Shown here: positions 35,547-45,334 of the stretch, in pieces | Numbering within the stretch: position 1 is the stretch's first letter | How the letters are laid out: every line of letters starts with the position of its first letter | Source of the DNA: Nitrospirillum amazonense | GTDB taxonomy: Bacteria; Pseudomonadota; Alphaproteobacteria; Azospirillales; Azospirillaceae | Assembly (NCBI RefSeq): GCF_007828035.1 | Contig: NZ_VITV01000005.1 | Span: 310,001 to 374,000 of the forward strand | DNA length: 64,000 bases | Direction of reading: 5' to 3' | Notes under the pieces: model-generated | Told to the model about the DNA's origin: nothing | The model's input: only the letters and a program-made list of their open reading frames with translations | Databases searched by the model: none | Program-made: the position numbers and the translations under genes

Positions 35547-36056
35547 TCAACGGGGCCAGGCGTCCAGCTGGCGGATGGCCTCGCCCACCACCATGGCGGC
35601 GGCCATGGCAACGTTGAGCGAGCGCAAGCCCGGGCGCAAGGGGATGGCGAGGCGGGCGTCGGCGGCGGCGTGCACCTCCTCCGGCACACCGGCTGATTCC
35701 CGGCCCAGCAGCAGGATGTCGTCCGGCTGGAAGACGAAATCGGTGTAGCACAGGGCTGCGCGGGTGGTCAGTAGCAGCAGACGGGGCACGGACCCGCCCC
35801 GCCCGGGGGAGGGCTGCCCTGCGTCGCCCTGGGATTGACCGTTCGCCCGCCGACGCGTCTCGAACGCAGTCCAGGAGGTATGGCGCACCAGATCCACACC
35901 CTCCAGGTAGTCCATGCCCGACCGGCGCAGGCGTTTATCGTCCAGAACGAATCCGCACGGCTCGATGATGTCGACGCCCACATTCAGGCAGGCGCCAAGG
36001 CGCATCAAGGTTCCGGCGTTCTGGGGGATGTCGGGTTGGTAAAGGGCGATCCGCAC
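35547..36056 (-). CDS. trmL: tRNA (cytidine/uridine-34 2'-O)-methyltransferase
   Basis: A 169-aa SPOUT methyltransferase that modifies the wobble base of tRNA-Leu isoacceptors. Motifs: [21 protein letters not shown], the RHTSW loop, [19 protein letters not shown] and the knot motif [23 protein letters not shown]. There is an extra, charged insert of about 15 residues (near [20 protein letters not shown]) between the third and fourth strands compared with the E. coli enzyme. It is the first gene of a minus-strand pair with hemF and diverges from petABC. Confidence 0.93.
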   Translation of the reverse strand: MRIALYQPDIPQNAGTLMRLGACLNVGVDIIEPCGFVLDDKRLRRSGMDYLEGVDLVRHTSWTAFETRRRANGQSQGDAGQPSPGRGGSVPRLLLLTTRAALCYTDFVFQPDDILLLGRESAGVPEEVHAAADARLAIPLRPGLRSLNVAMAAAMVVGEAIRQLDAWPR

Positions 36057-36346
36057 GGGAAAGTAGTCCGATAAGTTATTGGAAAGACTAGCTCTTAAGC
36101 CGCCAAACCTTTCGCTTGTGCAGCTAAGAATAGCGTTGAGGGCACATTCATACGCTTCCCAAGGCCGTAGGCGGCATGTATATGGATTTACCGCGACCGG
36201 ACAAGACGCCGGCCGTCAACCTTATTCGCCGTGGGCCTGCGCAAGGCTGGTCCGCTTGGGTAAGGATATAAGAACATTGGGAAACCCTTGTGAGGCGGGC
36301 GCCGGGGCGTTTTCAGGTGCCCCCTGACTTCGAGGAGAAGCTTGGT

Positions 36347-36919
36347 ATGGCGGACACGACCCAGACGGCCGGGCACGGGCCGGGGAGCGGCTCTCACAGC
36401 GGCGGGGATCCCTCGCGCCGCGATTTCATATACTTGGCTGCCGCCGCGACCGGTGTCGTGGGCGCCGCCGTCACCGTTTGGCCCTTCATCGACAGCCTGA
36501 ACCCCGCGGCCGACACCCTGGCGCTGGCCAGCACCGACGTGGACCTGGCGCCGGTGCAGGTGGGTCAGTCCATCACCGTGACCTGGCGGGGCAAGCCGGT
36601 GTTCATCCGCCACCGGACGCCCGAGGAAATCAAGTCCGCCACGGACGTGAACGTCTCCGAACTGCGCGACCCGCAGAAGGACGCGGACCGCGCCAAGAAG
36701 CCCGAATGGCTGGTGGTCGTCGGCATCTGCACCCACCTGGGCTGCATCCCGCTGGGCCAGAAGAATTCCGATCCCCGCGGCGAGTACGGCGGCTGGTTCT
36801 GCCCCTGCCATGGTTCGGTCTACGACACATCCGGCCGCATCCGCAAGGGTCCCGCGCCGCGTAACCTGGAAGTGCCCAGCTACGCGTTCAAGACCGACAC
36901 TTCGATCCGTATCGGCTAA
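36347..36919 (+). CDS. petA: Cytochrome bc1 Rieske iron-sulfur subunit
   Basis: The 190-residue Rieske subunit transfers electrons from ubiquinol to cytochrome c1. A twin-arginine-type N-terminal anchor ([25 protein letters not shown]) leads to the cluster-binding motifs CTHLGC (Cys128, His130, disulfide Cys133) and CPCHGS (Cys152, disulfide Cys154, His155). ATG 36347 follows GAGGAGAAG. First gene of petABC, 23 bp before petB. Confidence 0.97.
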   Translation: MADTTQTAGHGPGSGSHSGGDPSRRDFIYLAAAATGVVGAAVTVWPFIDSLNPAADTLALASTDVDLAPVQVGQSITVTWRGKPVFIRHRTPEEIKSATDVNVSELRDPQKDADRAKKPEWLVVVGICTHLGCIPLGQKNSDPRGEYGGWFCPCHGSVYDTSGRIRKGPAPRNLEVPSYAFKTDTSIRIG

Positions 36920-36942
36920 GCCGGACCCCCAGGGAGCGAGAA

Positions 36943-38274
36943 ATGGCTCACGGCCCTTCATCCTCTTTCAAGAATCCGGTGGTCAACTGGCTCGACCAGC
37001 GCCTGCCGATCTTCACGATGATCCAGAAGGAATACGGGGTGTTTCCCACCCCGCGCAACTTCAACTACTTCTGGAACTTCGGCGCCATCGCCATGATCAT
37101 GCTGGTGACGATGATCGTCTCCGGCATCGTGCTGGCGATGCACTACACGCCCAATACCAACCTGGCCTTCAACTCCGTCGAGCGCATCATGCGCGACGTG
37201 AACTTCGGCTGGTTGATCCGCTACATCCACATGAACGGCGCGTCGTTCTTCTTCATCGCCGTTTACATCCACATCTTCCGCGGCCTCTACTACGGCTCCT
37301 ACAAGAAGCCGCGTGAGCTGCTGTGGATGATCGGCGTGGTGATCTTCCTGCTGATGATGGCCACCGCCTTCATGGGCTACGTGCTGCCGTGGGGCCAGAT
37401 GAGCTTCTGGGGCGCCACCGTCATCACCAACCTGTTCTCGGCCCTGCCGCTGGTGGGCCAGGACATCGTGACCCTGCTGTGGGGCGGCTTCTCCGTCGAC
37501 AACCCGACGCTGAACCGCTTCTTCGCCCTGCACTACCTGCTGCCCTTCGTCATCGCCGCCGTCGTGTTCCTGCACGTGGCCGCGCTGCATGTCACCGGTT
37601 CCAACAACCCGCTGGGCGTCGAGCCCAAGGGCCCGCAGGACACGCTGCCCTTCCACCCCTACTACACGGTGAAGGACAGCTTCGGTACGGTGGTGTACCT
37701 GGCCATCTTCGCCGCCTTCGTCTTCTACGCCCCCAACTTCTTCGGTGAGCCGGACAACTACATCCAGGCGAACCCGATGGTGACCCCGCCGCACATCGTG
37801 CCGGAGTGGTACTTCCTGCCCTATTACGCGATCCTGCGCTCCATCACCTTCGACATCTCCATCCCCTTCACCGGGCTGAAGCTGATCGAGGCCAAGCTGG
37901 GTGGCGTCATCGCCATGTTCGGCTCCATCGCCATCCTGTTCATCCTGCCCTGGCTGGACACCTCGCCGGTGCGCAGCGCCCGCTTCCGTCCCATCTTCAA
38001 GAAGGGCATCCTGGCCTTCCTGGTCGCCTTCTTCCTGCTGATGTACGTGGGCGCCCAGACGGCCGACGCCGCCTGGCACCTGGGCGGCCTGGAAATCCCG
38101 CTGGTCTATGTCGGCCAGTTCGCCACCCTCGTTTATTTCGGCTTCTTCCTGTCGCTGCCGTTCGTCGGCCTGATCGAGAAGCCCCTGCCGCTGCCGGCCA
38201 GCATCGCCAAACCCGTTCTGGGCGGTGGGGCCTCGGCCGCCGGTGCTACCGCCAAGCCGATGGAGAAAGCCTGA
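36943..38274 (+). CDS. petB: Cytochrome b of the bc1 complex
   Basis: A 443-residue polytopic protein with two haem b sites. It has histidine pairs in membrane helices ([43 protein letters not shown]), the [13 protein letters not shown] quinol-site motif, and a long C-terminal part with four more helices. Uses one haem for Q-cycle electron recycling. The end, about 25 residues beyond the last helix, is Ala/Gly-rich. TGATG overlaps petC. Confidence 0.97.
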   Translation: MAHGPSSSFKNPVVNWLDQRLPIFTMIQKEYGVFPTPRNFNYFWNFGAIAMIMLVTMIVSGIVLAMHYTPNTNLAFNSVERIMRDVNFGWLIRYIHMNGASFFFIAVYIHIFRGLYYGSYKKPRELLWMIGVVIFLLMMATAFMGYVLPWGQMSFWGATVITNLFSALPLVGQDIVTLLWGGFSVDNPTLNRFFALHYLLPFVIAAVVFLHVAALHVTGSNNPLGVEPKGPQDTLPFHPYYTVKDSFGTVVYLAIFAAFVFYAPNFFGEPDNYIQANPMVTPPHIVPEWYFLPYYAILRSITFDISIPFTGLKLIEAKLGGVIAMFGSIAILFILPWLDTSPVRSARFRPIFKKGILAFLVAFFLLMYVGAQTADAAWHLGGLEIPLVYVGQFATLVYFGFFLSLPFVGLIEKPLPLPASIAKPVLGGGASAAGATAKPMEKA

Positions 38275-39056
38275 TGCGTCGTCTTCGGTCCCTGATCCTC
38301 GCCGGTCTCGTCGCCGTCGCTGCGGCCGCCCCCGCGGTCGCCAGCGAAGAGATGGAGTACCCGAAGAACGAATGGAGCCACGGCGGTGTAACCCGCGGTT
38401 TCAGCAACATCTTCGGCACCTTCGACCGCAAGGCGCTGCAGCGCGGCTTCCAAGTCTATAAGGAAGTCTGCTCCGCCTGCCATTCCATGAACCTGCTGTC
38501 GTACCGCAATCTCAGCGCGCTGGGGTACAACGAGGCGGAGATCACCGCCATCGCCGCCGGCTACGACATGACCGACGGGCCCAATGACGAGGGTGAGATG
38601 TTCACCCGCAAGGGCGTGCCGGCCGACCACTTCAAGGCCCCGTTCCCCAACGAGAAGGCCGCCGCCGCCGCCAACGGCGGCAAGGCCCCGCCAGACCTGT
38701 CGCTGATCGTGAAGGCGCGCAAGGGGGGTGAGGATTACATCGTCGCCCTGATGACGGGCTTCGAACCGGCCCCCGCCGGTTTCACCGTCCCGTCGGGCGG
38801 CAACTACAACAAGGCCTTCCCCGGCCATGTCATCGCCATGCCGCCGCCCCTGTCGGACGGTGGCGTGACCTTCGCCGACGGCACCAAGGCCACGGTGGAG
38901 CAGCAGGCCAAGGACGTGGCGACCTTCCTGGCCTGGGCGGCCGAGCCCAACCTGGAAGCCCGCCACCAGATGGGCCTTAAGGTCATGATCTTCCTGATCG
39001 TGCTGGCCGGCATCCTCTATGCCGCCAAGCGCGCCGTGTGGGCGGACCAGCACTAA
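38274..39056 (+). CDS. petC: Cytochrome c1 of the bc1 complex
   Basis: A 260-residue haem c subunit. It has a signal peptide (LILAGLVAVAAAAPAVA), CSACH haem motif (C66, C69, H70), the FNYKAFPGH-like region NYNKAFPGHVIAMPPPLSDG with the axial Met, and a C-terminal membrane anchor (KVMIFLIVLAGILYAAKRAVW). Its ATG overlaps the petB stop. Ends with a terminator. Confidence 0.97.
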   Translation: MRRLRSLILAGLVAVAAAAPAVASEEMEYPKNEWSHGGVTRGFSNIFGTFDRKALQRGFQVYKEVCSACHSMNLLSYRNLSALGYNEAEITAIAAGYDMTDGPNDEGEMFTRKGVPADHFKAPFPNEKAAAAANGGKAPPDLSLIVKARKGGEDYIVALMTGFEPAPAGFTVPSGGNYNKAFPGHVIAMPPPLSDGGVTFADGTKATVEQQAKDVATFLAWAAEPNLEARHQMGLKVMIFLIVLAGILYAAKRAVWADQH

Positions 39057-39081
39057 GCGGGTCATCCCTTGCGGGATTGAA

Positions 39082-39114
39082 AAAGGGCGCTCCGGGATGA
39101 CCGGGGCGCCCTTT
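39082..39114. terminator. Terminator between petC and M48 peptidase
   Basis: AAAGGGCGC (39082-39090) pairs with GCGCCCTTT (39106-39114). Placed between convergent genes, it can serve both directions; T-rich sequence follows on the plus strand. Confidence 0.8.
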
Positions 39115-39133
39115 CCATTTTGGGTGATGTCGA

Positions 39134-40186
39134 TCAGATCTTGGCGGGGCAGGCGGCGTCGAAGGGGCGCAGCCGTTCCTCCGTCATGGGGTGGGTCGCC
39201 AGCCAGCTGGGAAGGTGGCCGGCGATGGCCGCTGCCTGCTTCACCTCCGGGCTGTCGACGATCTTGCGCAGGGCGCGGGCGAAGGCGCAGGGGCTGCGCG
39301 ACGGATCGCGAGACAGCCACGCCAGGGCGTCAGCGTCGGCCTCCGCCTCGAATTCGCGGGTGAAGCGCAGGTTCAGCAACAGCACGGGCGCCCCCACCAG
39401 GAAATGGCCGGCGGTGCTGGCGTCGCCCACGGCCACGGCGGCCAGCACGGACAGGCCGCTGGCGCGTAGCGCCAGGCGCAGGCCGTGGCGGTGGCGCACG
39501 TGGCCCACCTCATGCGCCAGCACGGCCGCCACCTCCTCATCGTCCAGAATCTTCAGCAGCTGGTCGGTGACGATGATGTCGCCGCCGGGCAGGGCGAAGG
39601 CGTTGGGACCGATCAGGGGGCTGTTCAGGAAATGCAGGCGGTAGGCCTGGCCGTCCTGCGCTCCCACCATGTTGGCCAGGATGCCGGCCAACCGCTTCTG
39701 GCGGGCGGGGTCGACGGTCGTCCGCTCCTTCTCATCCCGGAAGATCAGGCTCAGCCCGGCGTCGGTCAGCTTGCGCTCCACCCAGGGCGGTGTGTGTACC
39801 GCCGCCAGGTCGGCGGCCCAGGGTACGCCCCAATACCAGGTGGCGGCCCCCAGGCCCAGCAGCGCGGGCACGCTGGCCAGCGCCAGGCGCCACGACCCCT
39901 CCAGCCGGGACAGCAGGCCGGGCTTGTGGCCTAGCGCCGCCGCCAGCGGGCCGCCGCCGATGACCTCCAGCGTGTCGCCGTTGGCGAAGTCGAACCGCCA
40001 ATAGTTTCCGCCGACGGGCGGGACGATGGTCAGGGTGTGTCGGGGGACTGTGCGCGCCTCATCCCCGTCCATGCCGGACAGGACCAGCCCCTGGGGGCCT
40101 GCGCGCACGGTGACCGTTTCCGCCCGGGACAGCCCGGCGCGGTACAGTCGGCCCGTCCCGGTGGCGTGTGGGGCGTCGGCCGTCAA
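39134..40186 (-). CDS. M48-family membrane metallopeptidase
   Basis: A 350-aa zinc peptidase. The HEVGH site is residues 225-229 (AVLAHEVGHVRHRHG), with a hydrophobic N-terminal segment (WRLALASVPALLGLGAATWYW) and a later helix (SGLSVLAAVAVGDAS); the downstream EFEAEADADALAWLS supplies the third zinc ligand. It likely degrades or matures envelope proteins. The start is TTG at 40186 in a TTGA overlap with the DUF898 stop. Confidence 0.9.
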   Translation of the reverse strand: MTADAPHATGTGRLYRAGLSRAETVTVRAGPQGLVLSGMDGDEARTVPRHTLTIVPPVGGNYWRFDFANGDTLEVIGGGPLAAALGHKPGLLSRLEGSWRLALASVPALLGLGAATWYWGVPWAADLAAVHTPPWVERKLTDAGLSLIFRDEKERTTVDPARQKRLAGILANMVGAQDGQAYRLHFLNSPLIGPNAFALPGGDIIVTDQLLKILDDEEVAAVLAHEVGHVRHRHGLRLALRASGLSVLAAVAVGDASTAGHFLVGAPVLLLNLRFTREFEAEADADALAWLSRDPSRSPCAFARALRKIVDSPEVKQAAAIAGHLPSWLATHPMTEERLRPFDAACPAKI

Positions 40187-41268
40187 AAGCCGATCCCGAC
40201 GTCGATGTCGAAGAAGGCCGCCGCCTGGTCGCCGAACGCGCCGGTCTCGCTCTGCGCGCCAGCGACGAAGCTGTCCAGGCCCGTCGGGGCGTGGACCGTC
40301 AGGTGTTCCAGCACATAGCGGGCAGTGCGGCAGCGGACCCAGGGGTAGGCGAAGCCCAGGGTGAAGACCAGCAGCAGGCCGTTACTGACGTACAGCCACA
40401 GCACCGGGCCCAGTTGCCAGCCGGCCGACAGGGTGACGTCCGCCAGGGACAGGCGCTGCACCACTGTCTTGGCCAGCCACAGGGCGACCGTGACCGATAC
40501 CAGGAAAAGCCCTGCGTAAAGGACGGGAATAAGCAGGAAGGTGGCGTAATGCGCCGATGACAGGTCCCCATCGGTCTTGGCGGCCTGCACGATGGAGAAG
40601 AAGATGGCCGCGATGCCACCGCCGAACAGGAGTAAAGCGGCCACCAGTATCAGTGACAACAGATAGAAGCGCCCCACGGCAGGCGCCATGCGCAGCGGCG
40701 TGGCGCCGTAGCGGCTGTTGTCCACCATCCAACGGTACTGCTGGTGCAGGACGTAGGGATAGAGCAGGCCCAGGGTTATGCCGCCCAGGATGGGCAGGCC
40801 GAGGAAGTTGAGGTAGGCCCCGCTCATGACGCCGGCCTCATGCGAGAAGCTGAAGCGAACGCCCCGGTAAGAGGTGACGCGCAGGCGAAAGCGTAGCGCC
40901 TTGACGATGATCCAAGGGCCCGCCACCAGCAGGACGGGGACGTACACCAGTGCATAGGGCGACTGGATCTTGGCCAGGATGGCGTAGGGCACGAACAGGA
41001 CCAGGACGATGATGCGCCCGATCAGGATGGACAGCGGGCGGGCGTGATAGCCGAATCGGGCACCCGCCAGCTCCGTCGCCTCATGGAAATAGCGCTGGCT
41101 GCGGACCTTGGCCCAGGGCGAGTAGATGCCCAGGGTGACGATGGTCAGCAGCAGGTTCACGATCCAGATAGAGAAATACTCGCGACCCGTGCCGTGGAAA
41201 CGGAAGGCATGCGAACCACCATGCGCCGGGCTGTCCGCGGCGTTGGACACATCGACAGAGTCAGGCAT
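40183..41268 (-). CDS. DUF898 (YjgN-like) polytopic membrane protein
   Basis: A 361-residue inner-membrane protein with the DUF898 repeated unit HGTGREYFSIWIVNLLLTIVTLGIYSPWAKVRSQRYF at the N-terminus and a diverged repeat later (VSNGLLLVFTLGFAYPWVRCRTARYVL). About six membrane helices. The function is unknown. GGGGGAACA before the ATG 41268 decides the start. Coupled to the M48 peptidase by overlap, which suggests they work together at the membrane. Confidence 0.88.
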   Translation of the reverse strand: MPDSVDVSNAADSPAHGGSHAFRFHGTGREYFSIWIVNLLLTIVTLGIYSPWAKVRSQRYFHEATELAGARFGYHARPLSILIGRIIVLVLFVPYAILAKIQSPYALVYVPVLLVAGPWIIVKALRFRLRVTSYRGVRFSFSHEAGVMSGAYLNFLGLPILGGITLGLLYPYVLHQQYRWMVDNSRYGATPLRMAPAVGRFYLLSLILVAALLLFGGGIAAIFFSIVQAAKTDGDLSSAHYATFLLIPVLYAGLFLVSVTVALWLAKTVVQRLSLADVTLSAGWQLGPVLWLYVSNGLLLVFTLGFAYPWVRCRTARYVLEHLTVHAPTGLDSFVAGAQSETGAFGDQAAAFFDIDVGIGF

Positions 41269-41398
41269 TGTTCCCCCATGCGATAGCGCGGCCTGTTCCC
41301 CGGTGGGCCGCGTCATTACTGTAGCTGAAATTTTGGTAAACAACACACGCAATGGATGCGATGTTGCGGATTTGGCAATCCTGTCAAGGGTGGGCGGC

Positions 41399-41950
41399 AT
41401 GGGCGTGGTGACGGCGGCGGAGGTTCTGGCCTTCTGGTTCGGGGAACTGACGCCGGACGATTGGTTCAGCGGCGGGGCGGACATCGACGCGCGCATCCGC
41501 GACCGGCTGGCCGACAGCTATCACGCCGCGGCCGAAGGGGCGCTGGACGCCTGGGCCGATACCTCGGACGGGGCGCTGGCCCTGCTGATCCTGCTGGACC
41601 AGGTGCCGCGCAACCTGTTCCGGGGCGACGCGCTGGCCTTCGCCACCGACGCGCGGGCGCAGGAATTGGCCACCCGGGCGGTGGCCCGCGCACAGGACCT
41701 GGAACAGCCGGTGGACCGGCGCCTGTTCTTCTACCTGCCGTTCGAGCACGCGGAGGAGATTGTGCTGCAGGACTGCTGCGTCGCCCTGGTGGCGGAGCGC
41801 ATCGGCGCCGGCCAACACCTGGACTATGCCGAACGCCACCGCGAGGTCATCCGCCGCTTCGGCCGCTTCCCCCACCGCAACGGCATCCTGGGCCGCGCCT
41901 GCACGGCGGCGGAGCGGGACTACCTGGATCAGCCGGGGGCGGGCTTCTAA
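41399..41950 (+). CDS. DUF924 family protein
   Basis: A 183-aa protein of the DUF924 family: EVLAFWFGELTPDDWFSGGADIDARIRDR at the start, then LLILLDQVPRNLFRGDALAFATDARAQELA, FFYLPFEHAEEIVLQD and FGRFPHRNGILGRACTAAERDYL, in the usual order. The helical fold is TPR-like; the molecular role is unknown. The ATG at 41399 fits the family start. It is divergent from DUF898. Confidence 0.93.
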   Translation: MGVVTAAEVLAFWFGELTPDDWFSGGADIDARIRDRLADSYHAAAEGALDAWADTSDGALALLILLDQVPRNLFRGDALAFATDARAQELATRAVARAQDLEQPVDRRLFFYLPFEHAEEIVLQDCCVALVAERIGAGQHLDYAERHREVIRRFGRFPHRNGILGRACTAAERDYLDQPGAGF

Positions 41951-42091
41951 CGGCAGGATTCTGGCGACGGGCTTTTGGCGGCGGGCCTGTCGCCCCGGCC
42001 GATGGCCGCACCCCGAAGAGGGTGCTATCGCCGCCGATGGATCGCCGCTACCATATTGAACGGTCTGGATATTCATCGCGGGGAGCGGGAC

Positions 42092-42988
42092 ATGACCACA
42101 CACGCCAAGGCGGCCAATAAGGCTGGTTTACTGCTGGGATTGGCCATGGGGCTCATGCTGGCCGGGGTCACCCCGTCATGGGCAGCCCCGTCGCCGGAAC
42201 AGGTGAAGAAGGCGGTGGACGCGGGGGACCTGCCGGCCGCCGAGCACATGCTGCGCGAGGTGGTGCGGGAGCATGGCGACAGCGCCCGCGCCCATTACGA
42301 CCTGGGTGAGGTGCTGGGCCTGGAAGGCCGCCATCAGGACGCGGTGGGCGAGCTGGAGCTGGCGCGCAAGATCGACCCCAGCCTGCACTTCGCCCGCAGC
42401 CCGGAGACCTTCCAGCAGCACCTGGCGCGCGAGCAATCCTTCCTGAAGCCGGCCGTCCAGGCGGCCCCGGCCCAGCCCGCGCCGCCAACCCACACCGCCG
42501 TGCAGGCCGCACCGCCCCCGCGCGCGGAGGGAGACAGCGGCCTGACCGTCATCCTGGTCGTGGGCGGCCTGCTGTTGGCCGCCCTGGCCATCTACCTGGT
42601 CTTTCGGCGCGCCAGTCCCGCTTACGGTGGCGGCTATCGTCCCGCCCCCGCCGGTCCGGTGCCGCCGCCCTATCCGCCGGCCTATGGCCAGCCCGGCTAC
42701 GCCCCGGTGGTGGTGCAGGAGCCGGGCCTGGGCACCGGCTTCCTTACCGGCGTGCTGGCAGGCGAACTGATGGCCGGTGGTGGCCATCGCGACACCGTGG
42801 TGCACGAGACGGTGATCAACAACGTCACCGAGAACCGGGTGTACGAGAACGACCGCCGCCCCGATCCGGACTACGATTCCGGCAACAGCTCATCGTCCAA
42901 CGACGGCTGGGGCGGCTCATCCGACGGCGGGTCTTCGTCCAGCAGCTTCGACAGCGGCAGCTCCGGCGGCGACAACAGCAGCTGGTGA
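42092..42988 (+). CDS. Exported TPR protein with membrane helix and Ser/Gly/Asp tail
   Basis: A 298-residue protein. Signal peptide (GLLLGLAMGLMLAGVTPSWA), one to two TPR units (AAEHMLREVVREHGDSARAH, YDLGEVLGLEGRHQDAV), a Pro/Ala linker, a membrane helix (LTVILVVGGLLLAALAIYLV), a Pro/Tyr/Gly stretch and a C-terminal low-complexity tail of Ser, Gly and Asp ending SSW, reminiscent of TPM/YgcG tails. Topology suggests N-terminal TPRs in the periplasm and a cytoplasmic tail, or the reverse. Function unknown. GGGGAGCGGG precedes the ATG. Confidence 0.75.
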   Translation: MTTHAKAANKAGLLLGLAMGLMLAGVTPSWAAPSPEQVKKAVDAGDLPAAEHMLREVVREHGDSARAHYDLGEVLGLEGRHQDAVGELELARKIDPSLHFARSPETFQQHLAREQSFLKPAVQAAPAQPAPPTHTAVQAAPPPRAEGDSGLTVILVVGGLLLAALAIYLVFRRASPAYGGGYRPAPAGPVPPPYPPAYGQPGYAPVVVQEPGLGTGFLTGVLAGELMAGGGHRDTVVHETVINNVTENRVYENDRRPDPDYDSGNSSSSNDGWGGSSDGGSSSSSFDSGSSGGDNSSW

Positions 42989-43037
42989 TCTGGCGACCCT
43001 AGGCGTCCACAGGCTGCGGCCGTCCGCCGTTTGAGGG

Positions 43038-43433
43038 CTAAAAGAAAGCCGCCGCATAGGCCGGGTCGTACTGCATGGCGCCGACCCGGTTGCCTTCCGT
43101 GTCGTGCAGGTAGATCAGGCGGCCCACCCCGTCGATGGTGTAGGGCTGCATGACGATGGTGCCGCCGTTGGCGGTGACCTTGGCCATGATGGCGGCCAGA
43201 TCGTCCACGCCCACGGTGCATTCGAAGCCCTTCATGCCCGTGCCGGTCACGGGTTCGTGGCGCTGCTGCAGTGCGCCGCCCACGTGTTTCTCGCCCTCGG
43301 TCCCGGTCTGGATCAGGTAGAAGCCCGGCGGCCCCCAGGGGGTGATGCGCCAGTCGAACACCGCCTCGTAGAACGTCTTGGCGCGCTCCACATCCTCGGC
43401 ATGGATGGCGAAGAAGCGCAGGTGGTTGGCCAT
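43038..43433 (-). CDS. VOC-superfamily protein (glyoxalase/bleomycin-resistance fold)
   Basis: A 131-aa VOC domain: LRFFAIHAEDVERAKTFYEAVFDWR at the start, a GPPGFYLIQTG strand, FECTVGVDDLAAIMAKVTANGG and a GRLIYLHDTEGNRVGAMQ end. It resembles the small VOC proteins that bind unidentified metabolites; a glyoxalase I role is not supported by the visible ligands alone. Divergent from an AraC-type regulator 119 bp away, which could control it. Confidence 0.88.
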   Translation of the reverse strand: MANHLRFFAIHAEDVERAKTFYEAVFDWRITPWGPPGFYLIQTGTEGEKHVGGALQQRHEPVTGTGMKGFECTVGVDDLAAIMAKVTANGGTIVMQPYTIDGVGRLIYLHDTEGNRVGAMQYDPAYAAAFF

Positions 43434-43552
43434 GATGACCTCCGTGGTAGGGGCGTGGTGGTGGGGGCGTGGTGGGGAATGGCCGGATGATGCCGTATCG
43501 GGCCGTGGCCGTCTTGCGCTAGGATGACGATCTTTGTCGTAAAGGCGTCAAG

Positions 43553-44314
43553 ATGGCCGACCCTTTCCTCATCCGCAGCCTGGCGCTGACCTTCAGCGAC
43601 GGCCACCGGCTGCACAGTCACAAACACGATTGGGGCCAGCTGCTGTACGCCGCGCGCGGTGTCATGCGGGTGGTGGCGGATGGGGTCGCCTGGTTGGTGC
43701 CGCCCGCCCAGGCGGTATGGCTGCCGCCGGGCGCGGCGCACACGGTGGAGATGCGGGGCGGGGTCGCCATGCGCACCCTCTACATCGCGCCGGCCCTTGC
43801 CGCCGCAACGGGCGCCATGCCCGCCGGTTGCCAGGTGCTCGGCGTGGCGCCACTGCTGCGCGAGCTGATCCTGCATGTCGTGGCGGTGGGCATGCTGCGG
43901 GCCGATAAGGTGGACCAGGCGCGGCTGGCCGGTGTGCTGATGGACCGCCTGGCCGCGGCGGAGCGGCTGCCCCTGTCGCTTCTCTGGCCGCGCGACCGCC
44001 GGGCCCTGGCCTTGGCTGAGCGCCTGCGCCAGGACCCGGCGGACGAATCGGATCTGGAGGCGTTGGGCGCCGCCGTGGGCGCCAGCGCCCGCACCCTGCA
44101 GCGCCTGTTCAAGGAGGAGACGGGCCTGCGCTTCGGTGAATGGCGCCAGCAACTGCGCCTGCTGCACGCGGCCAGCCTGCTGGGCACCGGCCTGTCGGTG
44201 ACGCAAGCCGGGCTGGAGGCCGGCTACAGCAGCACCAGCGCCTTCGTCAGCGCCTTCCGCCGCCGCCTGGGCGTGACGCCGGCGCGCTACCGGGCGCCCA
44301 TCTCCGCCTCATAG
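43553..44314 (+). CDS. AraC-family transcriptional regulator
   Basis: A 253-residue regulator with a cupin-like N-terminal domain (LHSHKHDWGQLLYAARGVMRVV, WLPPGAAHTVEM) and a C-terminal double helix-turn-helix (SARTLQRLFKEETGLRFGEWRQQLRLL, SVTQAGLEAGYSSTSAFVSAFRRRLG). The effector is unknown. Its end overlaps the convergent LysR gene by 28 bp. Confidence 0.93.
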   Translation: MADPFLIRSLALTFSDGHRLHSHKHDWGQLLYAARGVMRVVADGVAWLVPPAQAVWLPPGAAHTVEMRGGVAMRTLYIAPALAAATGAMPAGCQVLGVAPLLRELILHVVAVGMLRADKVDQARLAGVLMDRLAAAERLPLSLLWPRDRRALALAERLRQDPADESDLEALGAAVGASARTLQRLFKEETGLRFGEWRQQLRLLHAASLLGTGLSVTQAGLEAGYSSTSAFVSAFRRRLGVTPARYRAPISAS

Positions 44315-45198
44315 TGGGCCCTCATGAAGTCGATGAAGGCGCGCAAGGGCGCCGGCACGTGACGGCGGCTGGGATAGTAGAGATAGGGGCCGGGGAAGGG
44401 GGGCAGCCACTCTTGCAGGGCCGGCACCAGCCGCCCGGCGGCCAGCGAGGGGGCCAGGAAACCCTCGAAGGTGCAGAACCAGCCCAGGCCCGCCTCCGCC
44501 GCGCTGATGGCGACGTGCACGCTGTTCCCCACCAGGCGGCCGTCGGGCTGGATGCGCACCACCTCATTCCCCCGCTCGAACTCCCAGGGCTGGACGGCGC
44601 TGTCGGCGAAGCGGTGGCGCAGGCAGGGGCGGCCGATCAGGTCGCGTGGATGGCCGGGCATGCCCTCGCGCGCGATCAGCTCCGGCGATGCCGCCAGCAC
44701 GTAGCGCTGCGGCGGGCTGATGGGCACGGCCACCACGTCCTGGGCCAGGGCCTCGCCATAGCGGATGCCGGCGTCGAAGCCCTGGGCGAAGACGTCGACG
44801 AAGGCGTTGTTCTCAATGATCTCCAACGTGATGCCCGGGTAGGCCGCCAGGAAGCGCGGCACCAGCGGCGCCAGGATCAGCCAGGACACGACGATGGGAA
44901 CGTTCAGGCGCAGCAGGCCGGTGGGCGTGTCGCGAAAGCTGTTCACCTCGTCCAGCGATTCCGCCACCTCGCTGAACACCGGCGCCAGCCGGGCCACCAG
45001 GCGCTGCCCCGCTTCCGTCGGTGTCACGCTGCGGGTGGTGCGGTTCAGCAGGCGCACGCCCAGATCCTCCTCCAGCCGTTTCAGGGCCAGGCTGAGGGTG
45101 CTGGGCGCCACGCCGCGTTCCTTGGCGGCGCGGCGGAAACTGCGGTGGCGGGCAACGGCCAGGAAAAGGTCGAGGTCGGCGAGATTGGGGGCGGGCAT
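44287..45198 (-). CDS. LysR-family transcriptional regulator
   Basis: A 303-residue regulator: N-terminal winged helix (LADLDLFLAVARHRSFRRAAKERGVAPSTLSLALKRLEEDLGV) and a periplasmic-binding-like effector domain. It is the divergent neighbour of the aldo/keto reductase gene and most likely regulates it, and itself, through the palindrome at 45209-45226. ATG 45198 is the start that matches the family; further upstream starts lack support. Confidence 0.93.
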   Translation of the reverse strand: MPAPNLADLDLFLAVARHRSFRRAAKERGVAPSTLSLALKRLEEDLGVRLLNRTTRSVTPTEAGQRLVARLAPVFSEVAESLDEVNSFRDTPTGLLRLNVPIVVSWLILAPLVPRFLAAYPGITLEIIENNAFVDVFAQGFDAGIRYGEALAQDVVAVPISPPQRYVLAASPELIAREGMPGHPRDLIGRPCLRHRFADSAVQPWEFERGNEVVRIQPDGRLVGNSVHVAISAAEAGLGWFCTFEGFLAPSLAAGRLVPALQEWLPPFPGPYLYYPSRRHVPAPLRAFIDFMRAHYEAEMGAR

Positions 45199-45208
45199 GA
45201 GGCACCAT

Positions 45209-45226
45209 TGTTCGAAATATCGAACA
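45209..45226. promoter_or_regulatory. Palindromic operator between LysR and AKR genes
   Basis: TGTTCGA-AATA-TCGAACA is a perfect 7-bp inverted repeat with 4-bp spacer, 11 bp from the LysR ATG. It is a good LysR-type binding site and also sits where LysR autorepression would act. Confidence 0.75.
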
Positions 45227-45334
45227 GCGCATTGATGATTGCCCAGATTATCACGCGGTGCCTTCGGCGGCATAGTCCACCTCACCAACGGCCTGACGCC
45301 GTTACCAAGCCTCCCGCCACTTGAGGAAAAAACG

